From Prolixibacteraceae bacterium (GTDB lineage Bacteria; Bacteroidota; Bacteroidia; Bacteroidales; Prolixibacteraceae): 64,000 nt of DNA. The notes under the pieces are model-generated. The model saw only the letters and a program-made list of their open reading frames with translations, was not told the DNA's origin and made no database searches. Positions within the stretch are counted from its first letter, which is position 1; each line of letters begins with the position of its first letter. The translations under genes were made by a program, and so were the position numbers. Location of the stretch: NCBI GenBank assembly GCA_019459525.1, contig JAIBEY010000049.1:16861-80860 (forward strand), written 5' to 3'. Of this stretch, positions 35,039 through 42,434 are shown piece by piece.

Positions 35039-35200
35039 TTAATGTGTAGCGTAAAAAACAACATATTGAGTAACAGCATCAGCACATCCTCCTGAGGTTA
35101 AGAAATTACCATTAATGCTATTACCCAAAAACCAACCAATATCAAAACCAAACGAGCCACCGTTAATTTTTTGATAATCATCTTTATTAATATCTTTCAT
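35039..35200 (-). CDS. Double-glycine-leader secreted peptide A (53 aa), bacteriocin-like
   Basis: Leader MKDINKDDYQKINGG ends in Gly-Gly at residues 14-15 with the hydrophilic/Ile pattern cut by C39 peptidases; the predicted 38-residue core starts SFGFDIGWFLGNSI. The core has a GxxxG motif (GWFLG), is glycine- and aromatic-rich and has one cysteine (SGGCADA). Size, leader and GxxxG are typical of class IIb two-peptide bacteriocins. It lies 23 bp after peptide B, in the same direction as the exporter genes. Whether A and B act together, or as signals rather than toxins, is not known. Confidence 0.78.
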   Translation of the reverse strand: MKDINKDDYQKINGGSFGFDIGWFLGNSINGNFLTSGGCADAVTQYVVFYATH

Positions 35201-35223
35201 AATTTTAAATGTTTAAATTGTAA

Positions 35224-35364
35224 TTAAAAAGCACCAAAAAAACCTTCTTTAAAATCGTCCCAATCCTTTATTATTCCAGCTACAGCAGCAATAATAATTC
35301 CAGCCACAACTGGAGCAAGGCCACCATCAACCTCTATTAACTCATTTTTTTTTAATTCTTTCAT
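35224..35364 (-). CDS. Double-glycine-leader secreted peptide B (46 aa), bacteriocin-like
   Basis: Leader MKELKKNELIEVDGG with Gly-Gly at residues 14-15; core of 31 residues made of a hydrophobic helix (LAPVVAGIIIAAVAGII) and a charged/aromatic tail (KDWDDFKEGFFGAF). The helix followed by WDDFKEGF recalls the lactobin/cerein 7B-like class IIb peptides. The C39 domain of the exporter at 35840 should cut after the Gly-Gly during export. The tail resembles those of the two leaderless mini-proteins at 34437 and 34813. Confidence 0.78.
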   Translation of the reverse strand: MKELKKNELIEVDGGLAPVVAGIIIAAVAGIIKDWDDFKEGFFGAF

Positions 35365-35457
35365 AATCTTAAAAGTATTAAAAGTCTTCCTACTCTGTTA
35401 TTTAGGCTTTTCGGAATCGGCCTAAGTTTTTGTGCACTAAACTTAGGACTAAGGTAT

Positions 35458-35775
35458 TCAGGCAGAGTGCATAAAAAAAGCACTCTGCAAATTAAAGATA
35501 GAAAAGCCACCAAAAATTTCTTTTGTTTTTTCTTTGGAGATTATTTTAAGCGAATAACTGAGTTCAATTTCATGCCCATTAGAGAAATAGTAAGTGTTGC
35601 GTTGTTTCGAATAATCAATCTGTACACCCATTTCCCTGAAATTGTCTAAATGTTCGTACAGCCGCCTTTTGCCTATATGCAAGTAGTTTGCAAATTCTTC
35701 CGGTGTTCCGGTTTTCTCATGCTTTATCATCTTAATGATTTGCTGAAACCTTTCCAATTGTTCGATCGCTTTCAT
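35458..35775 (-). CDS. Small HTH_11-type regulator of the peptide island
   Basis: 105 residues with an N-terminal winged-helix of the HTH_11 type (TPEEFANYLHIGKRRLYEHLDNFREMG, about residues 23-50) and no sensor domain. Located between the exporter and the peptide genes on the same strand, so it probably regulates peptide expression. The short C-terminal part (about 75-105) is unlike known families. Confidence 0.72.
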   Translation of the reverse strand: MKAIEQLERFQQIIKMIKHEKTGTPEEFANYLHIGKRRLYEHLDNFREMGVQIDYSKQRNTYYFSNGHEIELSYSLKIISKEKTKEIFGGFSIFNLQSAFFMHSA

Positions 35776-35814
35776 GTTTTATATGTATTAAGATATTTTT
35801 TATCAGACCTCTTT

Positions 35815-35847
35815 AGACTTGACAGGTTTCCAAAACCTGTCAAGTCT
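35815..35847. repeat. 15-bp perfect hairpin over the exporter stop codon
   Basis: AGACTTGACAGGTTT / AAACCTGTCAAGTCT with a 3-nt loop. The ABC exporter stop (35840-35842) is inside the right arm. No T-run follows on either strand. It could protect the exporter mRNA from 3' decay or tune read-through to the regulator and peptides. Hairpins of this sequence type are frequent dispersed elements in Bacteroidota. Confidence 0.65.
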
Positions 35848-38005
35848 CGAAAGTAAAACTAGGCATTTGCCTTTGCCACATGCGATAGTAATAGCCTTTT
35901 TGTGGGTACAATTGCTCGTGAGTTCCTTGCTCGGTAATTTGGCCTTCTTTGAGCACAATAATCTCGTGGGCATCAATTACAGCACTTAGGCGGTGAGCAA
36001 TCAGGATCACTGTTTTGCCAGATGCTGCCAATTGCTTTATGGTTGTTTGAACTGCCTGTTCCGATTCCGAATCGAGGTTCGAGGTAGCTTCGTCCATAAT
36101 CAGGATTTCGGGCTGTCGGTACAAGGCGCGGGCAATGGCCAGTCGTTGGCGTTGTCCACCCGATAAGGTGGCTCCATGTTCGCCAATATAGGTGGCAAAA
36201 CCGTTGGGTAGTTTTTCAATAAACTCAATCAAATCCAATTGTTTGCATACAGCAAAGAGCAGTTCCATGTTGGGCGCCATTTCGCCAACTGCAATGTTTT
36301 CGATCACACTTCCGGCAAACAATTCGAGGTTTTGCGGAACAATGCCCACTAAAAGGCGAAGGCTTTCGGGACTTACATACCGAATGTTGACATCTCCTAT
36401 TAAAATTTGTCCTTTGTTTAACGGATAAATGCCCTGAATGAGCGCAGCGATGGTGCTTTTGCCCGATCCGCTTTCGCCAATAATGGCAGTTAACTGGCCT
36501 TGTTTGAGCACCATGTTGAAATCTTCGAAAACATCAGTGCGTGTGCCATAGCTGAACGAAACATTGCGGAAGATAATATCTCCAAGTAAACTGGTATTGA
36601 GTTCAACCGTATGCACTATTTCGTCGTCGCGTTCCAAATCCATAATTTCGAAGAGGCGGTCGGCAGCAATTGTGGCATTTTGTATGGTTTTGTTCATGCC
36701 AATCAATGAACTTACTGGTCCGGTGAAATACCCGATAAGGGCATAAAAAGACATCAGTTCGCCGGGAGTAATGGATTGTTCAATAACCAGATAACTACCC
36801 GACCACAATAGCACGATTGTAAAAGTACGTGTAATAAGTTGTGACGCATTTCCTGTAAAAATACCGTTCAACCCCGATTTATAGGTGCTGTCGAGCAAAC
36901 GCATAAAACGGGTTTCGGTTTTCAGGTTGTTAAACTCTTCAAGGTTTAATTGTTTGATGGTTTTTATGGCGTTGAGCGACTCAACCAGTTGTGTTTCCAG
37001 CTCTGCTGCGTTTTCCATAATCTTGCGTTCCCTCTTTTTATTGAGTTGGTTGGTAATCCAATAGAGTAGGGCATACAGCGGTATTACTATTGCCATAATT
37101 AAAGCCAGTTTCATGCTGTAAATAAACATCAGTGCAAACGAAAACACGAGTATAAAAAGGTTGACCAGAATACTAATCATGGTATCGTTGATAAACGCCC
37201 TGATTTTTACCGCATCGTTGATTCGCGAAATGATTTCGCCTGTGCGCATGGTATCGAAAAAGCGTTGTGGAAGTTTAAGCAGATGTTTGTAATAACCCAA
37301 AATCAGGCGGGCATCGATCAACTGTCCGGTTTTCAGTATAAAGACGGTTTGGAGCGAACCAATTATGATTTGAAGCGCCAAAATAATCACCATACCAATG
37401 CTGAGCAGGTTTAGGAGGTTCCGGTTTCCATCGGGCAATACAAAGTCGGTGATTTTCTGGATGTAAATGGATGTTGACAAGCCCAAAACGGTGTAAACAA
37501 TAGCTCCAACCAATGCCTGAATAAGTATTTTGCGGTGCGGATAAAGCAGGTAACGAAACCGGGCTATAACCGGCACTTTTTCGTTACGGGCTGTAAATTC
37601 CTGATTGGGCGATAGCATGATAAGTATACCGGTCCATTCTTCGGCAAATTCAGCATGTGTTTTCTTATGCAGTTGCCCATCGCCCGGATCCATGATCTCG
37701 ACATAATCTTTGGTGAACTTGTAAACAACCACATAGTGTTGCAAAACTTTTTTCAGAATCACATGGGCAATGGCCGGAAGTGGAACTTCGCTCATGGCCT
37801 CCAGTTCGCCTTTTACTCCTTTGGCCGAAAAACCCAATTTTTCGGCTGCTTTGATGAGTCCCCAGGCATTGGTTCCCTTTTTATCGGTTCCGGCCCATTG
37901 CCTGATGCGGGCAATAGGAATTTTTAGGTTGTAATGTGCTGAAACCGATGCCAGACAGGCTGCACCGCAATCGGTAATATCATGTTGTTTTATTTTTATA
38001 GACAT
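35840..38005 (-). CDS. Peptidase-domain ABC exporter (C39, PCAT type)
   Basis: 721 residues from the ATG at 38005; an in-frame ATG at 38062 overlaps the HlyD stop (ATGA) and adds 19 residues. The inner start puts the C39 triad at the usual places: Cys13 in ITDCGAACL, His90 in LQHYVVVY and Asp106 in IMDPGDG. Then six membrane helices (about 140-430) and an ATP-binding domain (about 470-715) with GESGSGKST (Walker A), LSGGQRQRLAIARA (signature), IMDEATSNLD (Walker B) and IAHRLS (H-loop). It should remove Gly-Gly leaders and pump the cores of peptides A and B through the inner membrane, in complex with the HlyD-type adaptor encoded just before it. Confidence 0.93.
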   Translation of the reverse strand: MSIKIKQHDITDCGAACLASVSAHYNLKIPIARIRQWAGTDKKGTNAWGLIKAAEKLGFSAKGVKGELEAMSEVPLPAIAHVILKKVLQHYVVVYKFTKDYVEIMDPGDGQLHKKTHAEFAEEWTGILIMLSPNQEFTARNEKVPVIARFRYLLYPHRKILIQALVGAIVYTVLGLSTSIYIQKITDFVLPDGNRNLLNLLSIGMVIILALQIIIGSLQTVFILKTGQLIDARLILGYYKHLLKLPQRFFDTMRTGEIISRINDAVKIRAFINDTMISILVNLFILVFSFALMFIYSMKLALIMAIVIPLYALLYWITNQLNKKRERKIMENAAELETQLVESLNAIKTIKQLNLEEFNNLKTETRFMRLLDSTYKSGLNGIFTGNASQLITRTFTIVLLWSGSYLVIEQSITPGELMSFYALIGYFTGPVSSLIGMNKTIQNATIAADRLFEIMDLERDDEIVHTVELNTSLLGDIIFRNVSFSYGTRTDVFEDFNMVLKQGQLTAIIGESGSGKSTIAALIQGIYPLNKGQILIGDVNIRYVSPESLRLLVGIVPQNLELFAGSVIENIAVGEMAPNMELLFAVCKQLDLIEFIEKLPNGFATYIGEHGATLSGGQRQRLAIARALYRQPEILIMDEATSNLDSESEQAVQTTIKQLAASGKTVILIAHRLSAVIDAHEIIVLKEGQITEQGTHEQLYPQKGYYYRMWQRQMPSFTFET

Positions 38006-38058
38006 AGTAGTATTTTCGATTGTGTGGTTTGAACTTACATCAGTAGATGGATAAATAG

Positions 38059-39207
38059 TCAATGTTTAATAATTTTAGGATTTAACCAGTCATCAGCCTT
38101 GTCGAACAGTAATTCGTATAAACTCCTTCGATTTATCATAAACCTAGAAGTCAGCGTTAACCCATTTTTCAATTTGCCCTGATAACCTGATTTCAGGGAA
38201 AGGCAATCCTGATTTAACTTACATTTTACCTTAAAATACACCGATTCCTTTTCCTGATAAGGTTGGTTCGAAATGTCAATAATCTCGCCTGAAGCCAATC
38301 CCCATTGATTATAGTTGTAAGCATCGACCTGAAATGTTGCGGATTTGCTTTTTTGCAGATAACCAATATCTTTTGGGCTCACAAAACATTCTACAATCAG
38401 GCTATCGGACGGAGTTATGGTTGCAATAGTTTGGTTTGGAAAGATAAAACTACCCATTTGTACACCGGTAAAATTTGAAATATAACCATTGGCAGGGGCA
38501 ATCACCACGTAAAAACGTTCTTCAAACCGAAGTTGATCACGGTTGTCGGTAAGCGATTGAATTTCGGTTTTGTATTGAAACAGTTGCTGGTGCCAGTTTG
38601 CCTTTTTTTGGCTAGTATAAAAATCGTGTTCTTTGATGAGTTGATTCAATTCCAACTCTTTTTTCTCAAAGTCGGCGACAGCAATGACTTCTTTTTCGAA
38701 CAACGATTTGGTGCGCTGAAAATCTTTACTGGCAGTTTCAAGCCTCAACTGGTATTCTTTTAACTTCTGATTGAATTCTAGAGAACTACTTTGCAACAAT
38801 TCACTTTGAATAGAGGTATTCCGGCCGCTTGTCAAATTTTCAAGGTCGCGTATATAAACTGAATACAATTCGATTTTATCTTCAAGCATCCGTAATTGGT
38901 CATCAATTTTTTCAGGAGCTAACCATATTAAGGTATCGCCAACCGTAACCTTCATGTTTTCGCGGATGTGGATTTTTTGTACTTGCCCTGTAACTGGAGC
39001 CTGAATACTAGTTGGTTCAGTTTGCGAACGGATAATTCCGCGGGATTGAACCGTAATGTCAAGCATCAGAAAAGGAAGGGAAATTAAGAAAGCAAAAGCC
39101 ATTCCGATCAACAAAAGATAAATTACATCCGATTGTCGTGAAAAGTTTGAATAGTGATTTTCTATGGAAAACCGGACGATTTCTTTGGGAAAAATTGTCT
39201 GTTTCAT
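38059..39207 (-). CDS. HlyD-family membrane-fusion protein of the peptide exporter
   Basis: 382 residues: cytoplasmic N terminus, one membrane helix (about 27-50), lipoyl-like half-motif (about 70-90, APVTGQVQKIHIRENMKV), coiled-coil hairpin (about 100-210) and a second lipoyl/beta-barrel part (about 225-350, APANGYISNFTGV). It bridges the ABC exporter to an outer-membrane channel for periplasm-crossing export. First gene of the island and overlapping or adjacent to the exporter. No TolC gene is present here, so a host TolC is presumably used. Confidence 0.88.
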   Translation of the reverse strand: MKQTIFPKEIVRFSIENHYSNFSRQSDVIYLLLIGMAFAFLISLPFLMLDITVQSRGIIRSQTEPTSIQAPVTGQVQKIHIRENMKVTVGDTLIWLAPEKIDDQLRMLEDKIELYSVYIRDLENLTSGRNTSIQSELLQSSSLEFNQKLKEYQLRLETASKDFQRTKSLFEKEVIAVADFEKKELELNQLIKEHDFYTSQKKANWHQQLFQYKTEIQSLTDNRDQLRFEERFYVVIAPANGYISNFTGVQMGSFIFPNQTIATITPSDSLIVECFVSPKDIGYLQKSKSATFQVDAYNYNQWGLASGEIIDISNQPYQEKESVYFKVKCKLNQDCLSLKSGYQGKLKNGLTLTSRFMINRRSLYELLFDKADDWLNPKIIKH

Positions 39208-39497
39208 GGGGTGATGTTTGTTGGGGTTTATTGTTTATCCGGAATCAAGAGAAAAGGTTTCCCATAATTCTTCTAAATTTTGTGAAATGATCGATTTTAA
39301 GGATGAATAATTCATTTTTATATATGAAATGAAAATTCTTGATGTCATCGATTTCCTCCATTAATTAAATCGGCATCCAGAGGTTGGTAAATATTTGGCT
39401 TAAATGTTCTTTGCGAAACGGAATCACAAAGAAACGAAGAGGAAAAACACACATAAATTTTAAGGACTACGTTTTTTCAAAAAAAATCACTCTTTTC

Positions 39498-39511
39498 TGC
39501 AAACGTTTGCA
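39498..39511. promoter_or_regulatory. Perfect palindromic LacI operator upstream of the MFS gene
   Basis: TGCAAACGTTTGCA is a 14-bp perfect palindrome with a central CG. Its left flank ACTCTTTTC is the same as at the susC-side operator (33070). It lies 65 bp upstream of the -33 element at 39577, a position better suited to activation or looping than to direct block of polymerase. Confidence 0.82.
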
Positions 39512-39576
39512 ATAGGCTTTTTTTGTTTTTTCGGGTTGTTTGGCCTGATAAATAAGGCTTTTCGCTTGTTCGGGCA

Positions 39577-39609
39577 TTTGGAATATCCGAAAATCCTTCT
39601 TTATATTTG
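39577..39609 (+). promoter_or_regulatory. Promoter of the maltodextrin metabolism operon
   Basis: TTTG (39577-39580), 21-bp spacer, TATATTTG (39602-39609): matches the Bacteroidota -33/-7 pattern. The ATG is about 220 bp downstream, leaving a long leader. Confidence 0.6.
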
Positions 39610-39830
39610 TACAGTTAATTCCGTTTTTCGTTAATTCCATTTACTACTTCATTCGGTTTCCCGAAAATTCTTTCGGGCTAATCGCGCAAATTAAATCCAC
39701 GCGTTTGATGGTCATGTTGCTTTTTTACCGGATAAGGCCTGTTGCCTGATCAGGTTTAAAAAGTGTTGTTTTGGTTATTTGCCAAAGTATTCCGACATTC
39801 CATCAAATAAACCGATTAATTGTAAATCAC

Positions 39831-41345
39831 ATGAAGAAAAAACCTGCTTTAAGTTTTTGGCAAATCTGGAACATGAGTTTTGGCTTTTTGGGTATTCAGT
39901 TTGGCTTTGCGTTGCAAAATGCCAATGTGAGCCGCATATTCGAAACCCTTGGCGCCAATGTTGACGATATCCCCATTTTGTGGATTGCCGCACCAGTCAC
40001 CGGATTGGTGATGCAACCAATTATCGGTCATTTGAGCGACAAAACCTGGGGACGTTTTGGTCGCCGCCGTCCGTTTTTTATGCTTGGTGCCATCCTGGCT
40101 TCGCTGGCTTTGCTCGTCATGCCCAATTCGCCTTCGTTGTGGATTGCTGCCGGAATGCTCTGGATCATGGATGCCTCCATCAACATTTCGATGGAGCCGT
40201 TTCGGGCCTTTGTGGGCGACATGCTTCCGGGCGAGCAGCGTACCCGCGGATTTGCCATGCAGAGTTTCTTTATTGGTTTGGGAGCTGTAATAGCTTCGGG
40301 TTTGCCGTACATTCTGAGCGAGTGGATTGGGGTAGCCAATGTGCCCGAAGCTGGCGAAAAAATTCCGCCTTCCGTCAGATACGCTTTTTATCTGGGCGGG
40401 GCAGTTTTTTTCCTGGCCGTTTTGTGGACTGTTTTCCGCACCAAAGAATATTCTCCTGACGAATTGAAAGAATTTGAGGAAGAAAACATTCAAAGTCAGG
40501 GCTTGTCGCGATTGGTTTATCGCTCTCCCGTCGAATTGCTGAAAAGTTTTTTCAAGCATGGATTTATTTGGTTGTTGGTAGGAACCGGATTCAGCTACCT
40601 GATTTTTTTACAGGGCTGGGAAAAAGAACTTTACGTGATCTCAGTTGGTCTGGCCGTTTTCGGAATCATTTTGCTGATCACTGCCTGGAATACCCGTCAG
40701 GGGCTTACCCGGAATGGATTGGTTGAGGTGGTTACCGACTTGATGAACATGCCCAGAACCATGAAACAGTTGGCAGTGGTTCAGTTTTTTTCGTGGTTTG
40801 CGCTGTTTGCCATGTGGATTTATTCAACCTCGGCAGTTACCAGCCACATTTACGGAACCAGCGATACCACTACCGAATTGTATAACAAAGGTGCCAACTG
40901 GGTCGGATTTTTATTCGCGATTTACAATGGGTTTGCCGCCGTCATGGCATTTATCCTTCCGGTATTGGCCAAAGCAACCAGCCGGAAAATGGCTCATGCC
41001 ATTTCGCTGGTAATTGGCGGAATCGGCCTGATGTCGTTTTATGTAATTAAAGATCCGAACCTGTTGCTGGGTTCAATGGTTGGTGTGGGAATTGCCTGGG
41101 CAAGTATTTTATCCATGCCTTACGCCATTCTGACGGGTTCATTGCCTGCCGGAAAAATGGGAATTTACATGGGAATTTTTAATTTCTTCATTGTGATTCC
41201 GCAAATTTTTGCAGCCAGTATTCTTGGCTTTTTTACCAAAACCTTGTTTGGCGGACATGCCATTTATGCCCTCGTTTTGGGAGGCGTATCCTTGCTGATT
41301 GCCGCTGCAAGTGTATTGTTTGTTGATGATGTTGACCAAAAGTAA
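39831..41345 (+). CDS. SLC45-like MFS sugar transporter (maltose/maltodextrin)
   Basis: 504 residues from the ATG at 39831, where the first helix region (SFWQIWNMSFGFLGIQFG) begins; the upstream open frame is not homologous. About 12 membrane helices, with the MFS loop GHLSDKTWGRFGRRRPF between helices 2 and 3, and EPFRAFVGDMLP. It imports maltose or other disaccharides from the periplasm for the phosphorylase encoded two genes downstream. First gene of the metabolic arm of the locus, with the LacI palindrome upstream. Confidence 0.88.
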   Translation: MKKKPALSFWQIWNMSFGFLGIQFGFALQNANVSRIFETLGANVDDIPILWIAAPVTGLVMQPIIGHLSDKTWGRFGRRRPFFMLGAILASLALLVMPNSPSLWIAAGMLWIMDASINISMEPFRAFVGDMLPGEQRTRGFAMQSFFIGLGAVIASGLPYILSEWIGVANVPEAGEKIPPSVRYAFYLGGAVFFLAVLWTVFRTKEYSPDELKEFEEENIQSQGLSRLVYRSPVELLKSFFKHGFIWLLVGTGFSYLIFLQGWEKELYVISVGLAVFGIILLITAWNTRQGLTRNGLVEVVTDLMNMPRTMKQLAVVQFFSWFALFAMWIYSTSAVTSHIYGTSDTTTELYNKGANWVGFLFAIYNGFAAVMAFILPVLAKATSRKMAHAISLVIGGIGLMSFYVIKDPNLLLGSMVGVGIAWASILSMPYAILTGSLPAGKMGIYMGIFNFFIVIPQIFAASILGFFTKTLFGGHAIYALVLGGVSLLIAAASVLFVDDVDQK

Positions 41346-41566
41346 GATAGCAGCCGCCTTCTCATTCCCCCAAAGGGGAAAAGCCGGAGAATTGAACTGC
41401 GCCGCTTTTTAGCCCTGAAGGGGCAGAATATACTAGCCCGGGGTAACGCCCCGGGGGTAATGATAAAGATTGAATCCCGTCCGCGAGAAAATAAGGAGCA
41501 AAACGATGACCTCTTTTCGGACGGAACGGCAATGACCATAGAAAATGAATTAAAACAAATTATTAC
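41346..41566. other. Intergenic region with GC-rich dispersed repeats
   Basis: Contains a segment TTAGCCCTGAAGGGGCAGAA followed by AGCCCGGGGTAACGCCCCGGG, a hairpin-forming motif of a kind often repeated in Bacteroidota genomes, and the pair CCGTCCGCGAG / TTTTCGGACGG near 41478-41525. No gene is seen. It may act as an operon-internal attenuator between the transporter and pgmB. Confidence 0.5.
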
Positions 41567-42253
41567 GTGACGACAATTGAAGCTTGCTTATTTGATCTCG
41601 ACGGGGTAGTGGTTGATACCGCCAAATACCATTTTATAGCCTGGAAGGCTTTGGCAGAAGAACTGGGGTTTGAATTTACCCTTGAAGACAACGAACGGCT
41701 GAAAGGTGTCAGCCGGATGCAGTCGCTCGAAATATTGCTTGAAATCGGAGGATTACAATTTCCGGAGCAGGAAAAACTGGCGATGGCTGAAAAGAAGAAC
41801 ACCCTTTATGTGAGTTACATCGAAAAAATGACTCCAGAAGAAACGTTACCCGGTGTGGAACAATTTCTTCAGGAATTGCGCGACAACGGAATCAAAATCG
41901 GATTGGGTTCGGCCAGTAAAAATGCCCCGATGATTTTGGATCGCATCCAACTAACCCATCTTTTTGATGTCGTTGTGGACGGGAACTCCATTTCGGAAGC
42001 CAAGCCGAATCCTGAAGTTTTTCTGAAAGGGGCAGAAAAGCTGAAAGTTTTGCCAGAGTATTGCGTGGTATTTGAAGATGCCATTGCAGGTATTGAAGCT
42101 GCGCAACATGCAAACATGTTCAGCATCGGAATTGGTGACCCCGAAACCCTAGGTTTTGCCGATTTGGTCATCCCCGGTTTCGATGGATTTACAGTCAGTA
42201 AATTTAAAAGTGCATTTGGAGAAATGACAATTGAAAACCACACAGACACATAG
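41567..42253 (+). CDS. pgmB: Beta-phosphoglucomutase
   Basis: 228-residue HAD-superfamily enzyme starting at GTG. FDLDGVVVDTAKYHF near residue 9 has the nucleophile Asp and the acid/base Asp of beta-PGM, followed by the cap domain (LKGVSRMQSLEILL). Then LGSASKNAP (motif II), Lys in SEAKPNPEVF and FEDAIAGIEAA (motif III). Converts beta-glucose 1-phosphate, made by the GH65 phosphorylase encoded next, into glucose 6-phosphate. The last codons (HTDT) and stop overlap the repeat element at 42236. Confidence 0.93.
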   Translation: MTTIEACLFDLDGVVVDTAKYHFIAWKALAEELGFEFTLEDNERLKGVSRMQSLEILLEIGGLQFPEQEKLAMAEKKNTLYVSYIEKMTPEETLPGVEQFLQELRDNGIKIGLGSASKNAPMILDRIQLTHLFDVVVDGNSISEAKPNPEVFLKGAEKLKVLPEYCVVFEDAIAGIEAAQHANMFSIGIGDPETLGFADLVIPGFDGFTVSKFKSAFGEMTIENHTDT

Positions 42254-42315
42254 AACACAATAAAAAAAACCACAAAACGATGTGCCCTATGTGCCTATGT
42301 GGTTATATAACAACT
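42236..42315. repeat. Palindromic intergenic repeat after pgmB
   Basis: Shares GACACATAGAACACA and CTATGTG-CTATGTGGTT with the element at 44745-44815, on the other side of the GH65 gene. Inverted CACATAG/CTATGTG arms form a hairpin. It contains the pgmB stop codon. The remaining bases to 42434 show no gene. Confidence 0.65.
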
Positions 42316-42434
42316 TGTAGAACTTCGATTGAAATTGTAATATATGAAACGAGCCATGAGAGACAACCTCACACACAGGAGAATGACTGTAATGGCGAGT
42401 TCCATCTGGCAATTAAAAAACAAATTATAGACAG

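Larger units (their letters stand above)
39208..39830. other. 620-bp intergenic region between peptide island and MFS gene
   Basis: Holds the promoter of the MFS operon and a LacI operator (listed separately). The left part (39208-39420) is AT-rich and could hold the island promoter, but no convincing - strand TAnnTTTG element was found. A 37-codon - strand frame at 39235-39348 has no recognisable homology and is not called. Confidence 0.6.

Noticed and set aside
35039..35364. Lanthipeptide or other modified RiPP precursors
   Set aside because: No LanM/LanB, radical SAM or ATP-grasp maturase lies in the island; only one cysteine is present in the two cores.
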